NCBI RefSeq assembly: GCF_954871325.1
Contig: NC_088777.1
Location: 25,087,366-25,151,365, forward strand
DNA length: 64,000 bases
From: Gordionus sp. m RMFG-2023
Lineage: Eukaryota; Nematomorpha; Gordioida; Chordodea; Parachordodidae
Reading direction: 5' to 3'
The notes beneath the pieces are model-generated. The model was not told where the DNA came from. It saw only the letters and a list, made by a program, of their open reading frames with translations, and did no database searches. Of the stretch, positions 46,850 to 57,549 are shown in pieces (positions within the stretch are counted from its first letter, which is position 1; each line of letters begins with the position of its first letter). A program made the position numbers and the translations under genes.

Positions 46850-47285
46850 TTAGCCCTCAATAGGATAATAGGATGCCAGAAATGATTCATATCAATTTTA
46901 AACTGAACTGGCCATATATTAATTCCGATGATGCTAAAGATCAACGTGAAAGACTCATGGTAAAGCTGAATAGCCTCGTATCAAACAAAGAAGCCCTAGT
47001 TAACAACAAAAACGAATTTCACTGATAATATTTTTAAAATAAAGGATAATAATATATTATTATTAAATCCTCTAGACGCGATTTTCAATTTTAAAAATAC
47101 CCAAGTGAGTATTTTTGATAATTTTTCTTATATTAAAAATATGTATATAAAATTAAATATTGCCTTGCCCTCAAGTGCTAATGTTGAGAGATTAATTAGG
47201 CGAATTTTATACTTTCTGTCGTCGATCTAGTCTTGGGAATGATAGTATAGAAGTGGTTTTATTATTAAAATGCAACAAAATAAAT
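46850..47285 (+). pseudogene. hAT transposase C-terminal remnant, close relative of the 6.3-8.0 kb copy
   Basis: INFKLNWPYINSDDAKDQRE (about 46,890-46,950) parallels FKLNWPYINSDDAKHQRD of the 6309 element. The hATC stretch ccctcaagtgctaatgttgagag follows at about 47,165-47,190 in another frame. Several stops and frame changes are present. Confidence 0.8.
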
Positions 47286-47289
47286 AAAA

Positions 47290-48785
47290 AATGAAATTAC
47301 CATAATTAGTTATTTTTATTACATAAATTATAGTCTTTTTACATAAATTTTATTGCTTTCGCTCTTTTTTCCCAATATTGACTTCGCAGTAAATATTTGA
47401 TTCATTCGTTATATTGTATTCGTGATTTTGATTTCACGATAATTACTTCGCTAATAAAAGTTTCGCTGTTGTGTCTTTGCTCTAAATTCATGATATGTTG
47501 CGACAAAAGTTTCGCTATGAAATTAATTTGCTATAATAAAAATTCGCGAAGGTGTTTTATAATAAAAGTTTCGCTGTCTTAATGGTTTGTTAAATTTAAA
47601 ACTATATTGAGTTGGAAAAAAAGTGTGATTTCATCTTACAAGATTTTTTATGCTCAAAAATTAGAAATGATTAACCTATATATAAAAAATCTTTAAATCT
47701 TTTATGAAAAGTATTTAATATTTTAGGTAAAATTTATCAAATTTTTCTTTAAAATAATCAGATTTATGCTAAAAAAATTTGTGAAGATCAAATAATGAAA
47801 ATTTTATAAATAAGCTTTAAATTAATTTTTGACCAAGACATTACATTTTATAAATATTTTTAAATAAATCTGCGCTTCTTTGTCTTCATTGAAATAATAA
47901 TATACAAAAATCATGTTAATATATTTTTTACACATTTTCTACAAAATAAAAATTAAAAAATAATAATTGTGACTATCATTTTTCTATATTTCATCTTCAC
48001 TGGCATCATAATGTTGCAATTATATTTATAATATATATTTTTACTGCTTAATATAATTTTTGATAATTTAAAAAGAATTATTAGGGGAATTTTTTATGAA
48101 TTATTTTAGCTTTTATATTTTAAAATTAAAAAAACGGAGAATTCCGGGGAATCATGTTTTGTTGCAATTATTTCTTAGATTATTTTTCTGTAGAAAGGAA
48201 AATTTTTTTCCGCTTCTTATTCGTTTTATACTTTTATTTTATCATACAAAACTGCAACGCTTAAATCAGCGATATAACAGTTGACGCTACCACAGTTAGG
48301 ACGCAGCCTAAGATTCTCAATCTAAAGCGGTAAAAGTCACTCTCCTGTTAGATATAAAACGGATTTACAAAGATCAAACCATAAATCATAATGTAAAAGC
48401 CAAACTGTACATATTTGAGATAAAAAACACAAATATATATATGCATAACCCATTGGATTTTAAGAAGTCAATCATGTCAGCTTTTTAATTACAATATATG
48501 AAAAATGATGTACTCAGATATTTAAATAGAATGCTTAATTTAAGTATTAACGATGATGATTTACTATTGAAAAATAATTCAAGTGCACAGTGAAATTGAA
48601 GATGATGTAGATCAAAATTTGATTTACAAATGCAAAAAAATTATAGTGCTAGATGATGAGAATCAAAATTTTAATTAAATAAAATTTTGAAAATTTGGTA
48701 AGATATCATGTTTAAACTATCTAATTTAAAAAAAATGTAATTTTCAGGACTCTAATTTTTTTTTTCTTTTTAGCTTATAGTGGTA
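47290..48785. other. Non-coding; TTTCGCT repeats and unassigned short frames
   Basis: 47,400-47,585 contains repeated aataaaagtttcgctgt and short tcgcgaa palindromes. A 31-codon frame at about 48,500 (MKNDVLRYLNRMLNLSINDD) and a 62-codon frame at 48,096-48,284 are not recognised. Confidence 0.4.
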
Positions 48786-48789
48786 AGCT

Positions 48790-49545
48790 CCTTCACTTAT
48801 CTATTATAATATTAATCTTGCTATCTATTTTTATCTTTGTATTTCTGATCGATTTCATTTGTATCGATCACCGGTGTATTTCGAGGCCAAAGTATCTTGA
48901 ACTCCCACCGGTGTATCAAATCAGTATCGACCAGATATCTTACCTGAGTATTCCTAACTGAGTATTCCCAACACGGAGTTATCAAATCGACAGATATCCC
49001 AATCCTGATCTCCCAATATATTTGTATTTCTGATCGATTTCATTTGTATCGATCACCTGTGTATCACGAGGCCAAAGTATCTTGATCTCCCCCACCGGGG
49101 CATCAAATCAATATCGACCAGATATCCCACCTGAGTATTCCTCACACTGAATTATCAAATTGACAGATATCCCAATCTGATCTCTCCCACTGGTATCAAT
49201 ACCGATGGATCTCCCACCGGAGTATCGTTATCAATTCCATTGTAACTTGGTAGACAGACATTGAGCTTGAACGGCCCCCGAGGTCACCATCATCCTAGCG
49301 CTGGCCAGGAAATCGTTATCAACTGACCCACGAGTTCAGCTGGTCGTCTTTTTTGGTTTATTAGACAAGTATCCTAGCACCCGGCTGTCCAAGCCTCGGT
49401 GACCGGGGTGGCATTTCTCAGCTCAGAAATTTATCATATCATTTGTCTAAAGCCATACACCATCAAAGAAAAACCCGAAAATTCTCCTTCCCAGGATTGA
49501 ACCTGGGACCTTCGGTTTACAAGCTGCACCACCCCGGCGATTTTC
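48790..49545 (-). mobile_element. Long tRNA-derived SINE (~0.7 kb) with an internally duplicated body
   Basis: On the minus strand the head GCCGGGGTGGTGCAGCTTG (from 49,538) contains a polymerase III A box, and GTCCCAGGTTCAATCCTGGG (about 49,490-49,510) a strong B box. The G+C-rich body then contains a unit of about 180 bp present twice (about 49,022-49,200 and 48,842-49,020), each with TCGATACAAATGAAATCGAT near its end. The tail is A/T-rich. The composition contrasts sharply with both flanks. Confidence 0.8.
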
Positions 49546-50166
49546 ACGACTCTAATATGATTTATTATTATCTATTATTCTTAAATGCTATAATCAGTTT
49601 ATCCTATATTAATACCATTGCTCATTACTAATAATAGTGCGCACAAACAAACGTTGCGTTGCAAAAACTAATACATTTCAAATGCATTTGTTTAAATTGC
49701 GCACATTTACGTTTTCCAATTGCGCCAATTTAAAGAAACGCAATTTGGTTTGCTTTTTTTGAAACTTTTTTCAATAATAATAGAGATTTTGATACGATAA
49801 AAAATAAATACTACTTCAAAAATGTAAGAAATCTTTAAAATATTATATATTTTTTGTTATGTTCTATCCCCCCTTATTTCTTTTATTTTTGTTTCTCCTT
49901 GTTTCTTTTGTTTTCCCATCTTCCTTTATTTTGTTATGAAATTAATATATTATACCTTATTTTTATATTGCACTTGAAACTGGTTCTTACCAGTTTCATG
50001 AATGATTATATCGCGATTAAATAACAACTTTTTTTTCCCCTTTTGTTTTAAAAATTATAAAGGTGGAAAACAAAACACCATTAATCATTAAATATTTTTT
50101 TTGTGTTTTAAATAGAATTTCTTTTTTTTGTTGTAATTTCACTTAATCGAATAAACTTTGAAACTT

Positions 50167-50300
50167 ACGTTGTCCAAGTGATTCCATGACTAAATCGATA
50201 AAACCCGGCCCCCTGGATCCAGTCATTGACCATCCCGGACCCCCGATCACGGACTGTATTATTCCCATTCAGACTGGGGGACCCATCGGTCCAAACACAA
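50167..50300. other. G+C-rich patch of unknown origin
   Basis: Contains ggccccctggatccagtc, accatcccggacccccgat and gactgggggacccatcgg, clearly richer in G+C than the flanks. No coding frame or polymerase III boxes are recognised. Confidence 0.35.
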
Positions 50301-50316
50301 CATTTTTAAATATGAA

Positions 50317-50690
50317 TTGATAGACATCGTACAAATGGTTGGAGTATATAAAATGGATCCTACAATTGCTGACAGACCTAAGAATGTTACTTCATCCCCA
50401 AGCCAAAAATTTGATGAAGAATTATTGAATCTTATAAATAGAAGCCATCTCCAAACATGTAAAATTTATAATTATCTTAAAAAGCTTATATTTTATCAAA
50501 ATTATTTCTACTTTCAATGGAAGAAGAGCTAGATGGTTTTAGCATACATAACCAATACCTTTTTAAATCTGAAGTAATGAAAATCTTCTAATCCATCACA
50601 ATGAATAATTACATACAACCAATAGAACAATCAATAGGAAATAGCCAAACTGCTCTTGAAATATTTAATAGCATTAATGAATAAATTATT
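50317..50690 (+). pseudogene. Harbinger accessory protein remnant (MADF/BESS-like)
   Basis: A 71-codon frame (50,317-50,532) contains SSPSQKFDEELLNLINRS. An overlapping frame continues with MEEELDGFSIHNQYLFKSEV followed by MKIF, which resembles the BESS-type motif found at the C-terminus of the DNA-binding partner of animal Harbinger transposases. The N-terminal MADF part is not recognised and frame changes are present. Position beside the transposase supports the call. Confidence 0.5.
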
Positions 50691-50805
50691 TGTATATATA
50701 TATATATATTATTTGTAAATATATATATATATTATTTGTAAATATATATATATATTATTTGTAAATATATATATATATTATTTGTAAATATATATGATTT
50801 TATTG
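50690..50805. repeat. Minisatellite TTATTTGTAAATATATATATATA
   Basis: About five nearly identical units of 23-24 bp follow each other directly. Confidence 0.95.
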
Positions 50806-51525
50806 TATTTATATTTTTATTCCTAATTAAAATTTTATTCTAATGTTCAAATTTGTTATTATATATCTTTTAATATTTAAAATAAATATTCATAAAGTTT
50901 TTATTTATTAAAATAGTGTACAAATTTATTAATAAAGAATTGAAAAATTAGATTTATTAAAATATATACTTAATTCTAATAAAAATATTATTTAAGTGCT
51001 TCTAATGATATAGAAATTATAATATCATTAATAAATAACTTCAGTTTTTTATTATATTTTTTGTCATATAAATTCTGGGATTTTAAATTATAAGGTGATC
51101 AGAATAAAGATTTCAAAATTTAAACACATTTCTATTTAATTATATAAATTATATAAATTTATTTATTAAACAATATTCTAAATAATAACAATAATCAATT
51201 ACATATTTGATACAATTCATTATTTATAACAAACTCTTAAAATTCTTGATTCAATTGTTGATAAATTGTTTTGTCTGTCTCTGCCAATAGAGAATGGTCT
51301 ATAGTGGTCAGATTGGGCATATTATCTTTTACATATAAAGAAAATATAAGGTACTAAAATGTTTGCTGTACCTGTGTCATCAACATCAGCACCTATTCCT
51401 TCATTGCTTATTATTATATTATGTAACAAATTTTCTATTTGTCTGTTAAGGCTAACAAAACTATTGTGAATCTATGTTTTTAACAAAAAAATTATGATCT
51501 ACTATTGGGAGGACATTTTATATAT

Positions 51526-54059
51526 GTTGTATTCATATTAAATCAACCAAAAAAAGTCCATTTTTAACCCGACCCCCTTTGATTTTTTTAAAAATTGTAT
51601 GTTGGTAGTGTATACACTAACTAATAAAAATGTAAAATTTTACTTTTCAAATCGGCTTACTTCATGAGATATGGCCATCTTTAGAAACGCGAAAATTCCA
51701 AAATACAGTATATTTAATTTTAAATATCTCAAAAAGTAATTAAGCTGAAGGCATGATTTAAATTTTATTAAATAGCTTTAGAATAGCCCTTTAATATGAT
51801 ATAAAAATTATTTTATTAATAAAAAGTCTATTACCAAAAACCGGAAATAGCTATAAAATAAAAATTGCTCTTTTTTTTTCTTTCAAATTTTTTTTACAAA
51901 TAGACATTATACTTCTTAATATTTGTGCAAAATTTTAGATTGGGGCCATTACTGGGCCAATAGTTATTACGCTTTAAATATAAATAGTATGGTTTAAATC
52001 CTAAATTATACCAAATATATAGTAATTTACGAAACAAATAAAAAGAAAATTCCTTTATGATCGGGCCGATTATATTTTTTTTATAAATGTTTCGGGCTGT
52101 GAGCCCACTAGTAGACATTATGTCATATTTAACATATAAGTTTAGCGATTTTATTTTAGAGAGAAAATAATTGTAAAAATATTTATAACTTTATTTAGCT
52201 AATTATTTATATTACATGAATATCAAATGGAAAATTAATATTGTTATAAACATATTAAATTAAATAATATCATACATTAAATTATCTAATGAATTAGAAT
52301 AACGTTTGACTTTCATTTTTCCTTCCATTGGAATAAATGAATGATATTTTTGTGTCCCGGGAAATAGTTTGGCCTTTAAAAATCTATTTTCGAGATTGGT
52401 TTCCATTCTTAAATATTCAACATGTCATCCGGAATTATTCTACTTGGTTTTATGATATTTGGGTTTGACAAAACACCCTTTTCTTCAACTAATTGTTTAG
52501 CTGTCCGGGCCATAAAATTTATGGTTGAAAATTCCTTTTCAATTTTATCAAGAGTCCAAGATTTTGGTAAAACTGTTAAAATTTGTATTTTTTCATTGCG
52601 AGAATTTGTAGCAAATTTTTCTTTCAGTTGATTTATGATTTCGGCTTCATCTTTTTTTGCTTGATCCTCTAGATTTATTTTAAAAACTTTTTTAATTTTT
52701 CCCTGAATTTTCAAAAATTTATTTACAGGATATTTTTTTTCATTTTTTACTCCCCTAAAAATGGCAAAGTTTCATTTAAAGTTGAAATTGAAGTATTAAA
52801 ATCTGTATAAGAGTCGGGATTATTGCATGGTTGATCAGGTTCAGAATCGGTAAAAGTTTCATTAATAGTTGAGGTAGAAGGTAAGTTAGAAATAGAAAGT
52901 AATGTGATCGGGATCGTAGAAGTAAAAGGTGAGATCAGATTTGTTGAATATTTTTTTAATTTTTTCCGGCAAGAGCTACAAATTTTTTGATTAATTGATA
53001 AGCTAGAATTCACTTCTATCATCCATTGTAAAACATTTCTAAGATCGTAACGTACTGAATGAGATTTTATTCTAAAGGGATTACAGCACTTTACTGGAAT
53101 AGAAATAACTTTTCTAGACATTTAAATTTTTTTGGTAAGGAATAAAAGATAGCTATTAATTTTATATAATTATTTTAAATTAAAAATAAATTGGATAATG
53201 AATACCGATAATTTAATTTTCTTAGAAAAATGGCTTTATAAAATTAATCAATAAAATGATGGCTGTTGCTTTGGAATTGAATTTGATTTTTATGATAATT
53301 ATTTTATTTGATAATTAATTATAAGTAGAAAATAATCTTTATGAAAATATATTTCTGACGATCACAAAGATAATTTTTTATCCGGCAAAGAAAATAATCT
53401 ACATAATTCACTCATAGAATTTCCAGATCAAAAATCTCGAATTTAAGAAGAAATTTTTTTTTTGGGGGGGGGAGGGCGAATATAAATCTTAAGATGGGGT
53501 TCGGATTTCAGTTTTAATACTATTATACACAAATATTATCCCTTTTGTTAAAAAAATAATTACTCATTTCGTATAATATAGAATTTAAGCCATACTATTT
53601 ATATTTAAAGCGTAATAACTATTGGCCCAGTAATGGTCCTAATCTAGGATTTTGTACAAATATTAAGATATATAATGTCTATTTGTTAAAAAATTTTGAA
53701 AGAAAAAAAAGGGCAATTTTTATTTTATAACCATTTCCGGTTTTCTATTTCTGGCTTTTGGTAATAAAATTATTATAAATATAATAAATTTTATATCATA
53801 TAATAGGGCTATTCTAGAGTTATTTAATAAATAAATTATACCTTTAGCTTAATTACTTTTTGAGATATTTAAAATTAAATATGGTGTATTTTGAACTTTT
53901 CGCGTTTTTAAAGATGGCCATATCTCATGAAGTAAGCTGAGTTGAGAATTAAAATTTTATATTATTGCTAGTTAGTGTATATACTACCATCATGTAAATT
54001 TAAAAAAAAATCGTAGAGGGTCGGGTTAAATCTTCAATTGATTTGATATGGAATACAAC
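51526..54059. mobile_element. DNA transposon with ~480-bp inverted ends, copy B
   Basis: The arms about 51,526-52,020 and 53,580-54,059 are inverted, for example gcgtaataactattggccca near 53,615 against its inverse near 51,960, and agatggccatatctcatgaa against its inverse near 51,680. The tips read inward GTTGTATTC(C)ATAT(C/T)AAATCAA, then TTTAACCCGACCC. The flanks are both ATATAT-rich, consistent with a short duplication that cannot be measured in this context. The element sits inside the Harbinger transposase and carries the minus-strand frames described next. Confidence 0.85.
52110..53121 (-). pseudogene. Uncharacterised long-TIR transposon protein (CxxC + MARxAKxL)
   Basis: The first frame (52,747-53,121) has a likely zinc-binding part, KCCNPFRIKSH...ICSSCRKKL, then a Ser/Thr-rich linker ending LNETLPFLGE. 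The second (52,409-52,714) has LKEKFATNSRNEKIQILTVL, PKSWTLDKIEKEFS and MARTAKQLVEEKGVLSNPN. A third, degenerate block (about 52,250-52,400) reads LFPGTQKYHSFIPMEGKMKV. From memory this order occurs in proteins annotated only as uncharacterised in animal genomes. The C-terminal, presumably catalytic, half is absent. Frames shift between blocks. Function is unknown; a transposase role is inferred from the TIRs. Confidence 0.6.
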
Positions 54060-54116
54060 ATATATATGTTTCCCATCCAAGGCACCAATACAATTGGGGA
54101 AGCCTGAATGGATCAG

Positions 54117-54225
54117 GAACTCTTGGGAAATCTAAATAATTATATATTAAATTTAGAATATATAAATTTAATGACTCTTGGGAAATCTAAATAATTATTA
54201 AATTTAGAATATATAAATTTAATGT
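54117..54225. repeat. 53-bp tandem duplication
   Basis: Actcttgggaaatctaaata through atatataaatttaatg occurs twice in a row, in the Harbinger transposase just upstream of its FPNCIGALDG block. Confidence 0.9.
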
Positions 54226-54336
54226 ACTCTTCTGATTTAACTATGTATGCAACATAATTGTGAAAAAGACATACCAGTTATTAAATATCTTTTATGAATA
54301 AATATAGGATAATTAAGTGTAACATACTCAGAGAAT

Positions 54337-56236
54337 CATTGGCGTACGCAGCGGGGGGGGGGCAGGGAGACAAATCCCCCCCCCCCCTCCCCAAAGCCAA
54401 AAAATGCAGATGGTGGATATATTTTTCAAAAATATTATTGTTTATATTAATTTATATTTGTTAATATTTATTCTTATCTCATATTAAATATATATTATAT
54501 TACATTTATTATCACATTCATAAGTTATTTTATCAATTAATTTTGATTTCAAGTTTTCCGGCGTAATATTTACTTATTATTTTCAAATTTTTAGTGGCGT
54601 TATATTTATCTACCATTTTCAAATTTCTAGTCAAATAATAATTATTTCTGAAACTTCTGGTCCAACAGGGAAAAAGAAATTGCAACCTTGTCCAACGAGA
54701 TAGAGCCTCTTCCATCAAGCACTAACAGCTATTAAGGAGTTAGAAGAGCCAATTATTTGCTATTACTGAAATATTACAATGGCCTGAAAGAAATATTTCC
54801 TCAGAAGCAAGAAAATTATTGGATTCAATGCTTATTTCAAATTTTATTTCTCATTAGAATGTATTATTTAATTATACAACTATTTTAAGTATTACTTTTC
54901 AAAAACATGACAATGATTTGATTAAGAAGATGAGAATAGCGGAGAGCATTTTATCAGAACTCAAGGAAATTAGGGCTAATGTTGATGAAGAATTTCATAT
55001 TTTATATTATTGTTGAGTCAAAAGCAGAGCTATACGTGTTTAATATTTGTCTCCCTCGACAGCAAGGCAAGCTCATCGTTAAAACATTAATATAAGATCA
55101 GTAGAAGAGTTTATCTTAGATGCAGATACATTTATAACCCAAATAAATGAATTTTTAATATATCATGCAGCACTTACATCTGCAAATATTACTTCCATAA
55201 AAGCCTTCCCAACCTTTTTCAGATGGTGATAGAAAAAAAAAATTTGTTAGATTTTTATTATGAAGATGTTAAAGTATCTTATGATGCCTTACTAGCTGGA
55301 TACTATGTTTATAAGATTAACTATGGTTGGTATAGTCCCAAAAAATGCTATGGATGCTCTGCATTATTTCAAACACATTTTAGATTAAATTCCCAATGTA
55401 TTAAAAGGGTTTATAAACTCTTCCCATTAGTAAACTAATGAGATAACATTCTCTTTTTTAAGAAGAATAACAGAGGCCTGCAGAAGTACCATTTGCAGGG
55501 CACGGCCCGGATTTTTTTACGCTATTTTTAAAATTTTTTTTAGGCCGCTCGGCTTTTTTTTAAAATTTACAGGCTCGACCCGGCTTTTTTTTAAATAAAA
55601 TTTTCAGGCCCGGCCTGGATTTTTTAAAAATAAATTATATTTATTTTTGATTTTTATAGCTAATAATAATGATTTCAAATATAGGCTGTTTTAAAAAATA
55701 CAGCCCGGCTTGGGTGTTTTTTTAAAAAAAATTAGGTCCGGCCCGGGTGTTTTTTAAAAAATTTGGGTCCGGCCTTGGTATAATTAAAAAATATAAAATA
55801 TTGTCCGGCCCAGGAGCCGGGCCTGCAGGTCTCTGAAAAACATACCAAGAAGTGCAACATGTGAAAGTAGATTGAAAGGTTTGGAATTTTTGAATATTCA
55901 TAGGCATTTGACGACAAGCAAGGATGAGATAATTGAAAAATTAGCTCAATTCCAACGAAGATTGGATTTTACATTGTAAATATATAACATACAAAATACA
56001 ATTATTCCTAAGAAACTTTTTGTGTAAAGGCTCAAAAAATTCAAATTTCTATTTTGGGTCATTTAAGTGATTCTTTACATATAATTTTTTTATAATTCAC
56101 ATTAATTTAAAATTGTGTATTAGGAATAGTTATTAGTCCTAATAAATTTATCCTTGATATTTTTAAAAAACAATAATATTTCTCAAAAAAATTTATTATC
56201 CCCCCCCCCTAGACCAAATTCCTGTGTACGCGCCTG
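54337..56236 (+). mobile_element. hAT element (ZMYM/KRBA2-like transposase) with perfect 8-bp duplication
   Basis: Flanking CAGAGAAT is identical at 54,329-54,336 and 56,237-56,244. Tips are CATTGGCGTACGCAG and, inverted, CAGGCGCGTACACAGG, followed on both sides by long G or C runs. Plus-strand coding remnants: ILSELKEIRANVDEEFH (about 54,950-55,000), a LPRQQGK motif (55,055), YPNIF-like region near 55,330-55,430, and after an insertion CESRLKGLEFLNIHRHLTTS (55,855-55,915). These fit the transposases often annotated as zinc finger MYM-type or 52-kDa repressor-like. Several stops and frame changes are present. Confidence 0.85.
55471..55835. mobile_element. GGCCCGG-rich hAT-like MITE, copy 3
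   Basis: Ends CAGAGGCCTGCAG and, inverted, CAGAGACCTGCAG; interior of repeated ggcccgg followed by T-runs. It interrupts the transposase remnant between FFLRRI and CESRLKGLEF, so its boundaries are supported by the protein alignment. Flanking eight bases agree at about five positions. Confidence 0.75.
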
Positions 56237-56429
56237 CAGAGAATAATTGCCATATTTGAGATATTTTTCCTTCTTCTTTTATGTTTTGTCAATAAATATA
56301 ATGCTAACATCTTTTCCCGATCCATACTAATAAAATCCATTTATTTACAAAATTATAAATAATTTAAAAACGTCTCAATTTAAACAAAGCAAGTGTTATG
56401 TTTGTACGCACTATAATGCGTTATTTTCA

Positions 56430-57415
56430 GAGTTGGGTAGGTTCTCCAGAAAAAAAATCTAGATACAGATACAGATTCTTTATAAAAAAATGAATCTTAG
56501 ATACAGATACTAGTATCTTTTTCAAAATATCAAAAAGATACAAGATAAAAGATACTTGTATCTTTTACTAAATTAGAGTATCTTAAATACAAGATACTTT
56601 TAAATTATCATTACCAATTAAATTAGAATAGTTTATAAAATATAATTTTTATTATTTATTTGTGAAGAACATAGCATACACATATAAGAATGAATATTTC
56701 CAATAATTAATAAAATATTTTTTAATGAATTAATTATAATAACCAGGGATTTTAATATTAGTTTTTGCCCATTAATAGCTTAAACAGGGAAGGAAGAATA
56801 GTATATTTAAGGGGAGTTGAAAATTTGCAAATAAGAAAAAAAAATTAAATCAAATGATTTATTAGAATTTGCAGGTTATTTTCTGTGTTGTTTTAAATAT
56901 AGCTTATATTCGGAGTATATGGCTAATTGGCATCTCTAAAAAAAATATACTAGTTTTATTTATTTATTATCTTTAATAAGTATTTATCATTACTTGTTTG
57001 TGATATTTATATATTTTTTAAATTAGTTTATTTTCTAATATGACTTATTAATTCTTGCGTTTTTAATATCATATATATAAATATCATTTAAATTTCTTTT
57101 CAAATTTTTTTTATATATTTCTTGTAAATCATTAATTATATATAAAAAATATGAAAATAATGTACAACATTATATTATAATTATAAAATACATAACAATT
57201 TCCTTTAATGCATTTCAAATTGATTAAATTTTGTAAATAAATACTGTAATGTAATTTTACTTATATCATAAATAAATAAAAGTAACTAATAAAGTTAAAT
57301 TCTATCTTATTATAATTATTTTATTAAGAGCTTTTAAAATTATCTAATGTTATATATCAATTGTAAATATTTCCTCTAATAAGAACTTGCTAAAATAATT
57401 ATATATAAAATATAT
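56430..57415. repeat. TATCTAGATACAGATAC repeats and A+T-rich spacer
   Basis: CAGAGTTGGGTAGG at 56,428 followed by repeated atacagatac/agatac(a/t)gatac to about 56,620 looks like a second, separated left end of the hAT family at 57,550-60,418. The rest is plain A+T-rich sequence. Confidence 0.55.
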
Positions 57416-57549
57416 TAGGGATGTGCCGAAATTTTTTATCGGATCGGGCCGATTTCACCCATTTTAAAATATAGGTTATCGGCCAATATTATAAAATTTG
57501 ATATGATATAAAATAGCTTCTTTAACAAAAATAAAATGTTACAAAATTT

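Larger units (their letters stand above)
51400..56340 (-). pseudogene. Harbinger DDE transposase, in three pieces
   Basis: Piece 1 (56,237-56,340) starts MDFISMDREKMLALYLLTKH and runs into a basic KRRRK cluster, as in the family's N-terminus. Piece 2 (about 54,060-54,130) reads EFLIHSGFPNCIGALDGKHI, the first catalytic-Asp block. Piece 3 (about 51,400-51,520) reads PPNSRS and KHRFTIVLLALTD. Pieces 1 and 2 are separated by a hAT and pieces 2 and 3 by the long-TIR element. The stretch between the N-terminus and FPNCIGALDG is mostly missing, and stops occur in piece 3. The acceptor ATTATTTAG precedes piece 2. Confidence 0.8.
49635..56413. mobile_element. PIF/Harbinger element, two-gene type, heavily interrupted
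   Basis: Ends TAGTGCGCACAAACAAACG (49,635) and, inverted, TAGTGCGTACAAACATAAC (56,413) are flanked by TAA at 49,632-49,634 and 56,414-56,416, the 3-bp duplication typical of Harbinger. The interior holds a MADF/BESS-like gene remnant on plus and a DDE transposase on minus. Insertions at 51,526-54,059 and 54,337-56,236 each interrupt the transposase. Confidence 0.85.

Noticed and set aside
48270-48350. tRNA-like stretch around cctaagattctcaatctaaag
   Set aside because: A stem-loop with CTC in the loop can be drawn, but no B box or acceptor stem follows. Not a tRNA gene.
51060-51120. FWD-like codons (aattctgggattttaaa) as a possible WD40 exon of ATG16
   Set aside because: Only three residues match, and the stretch is inside the Harbinger element with a stop close by.
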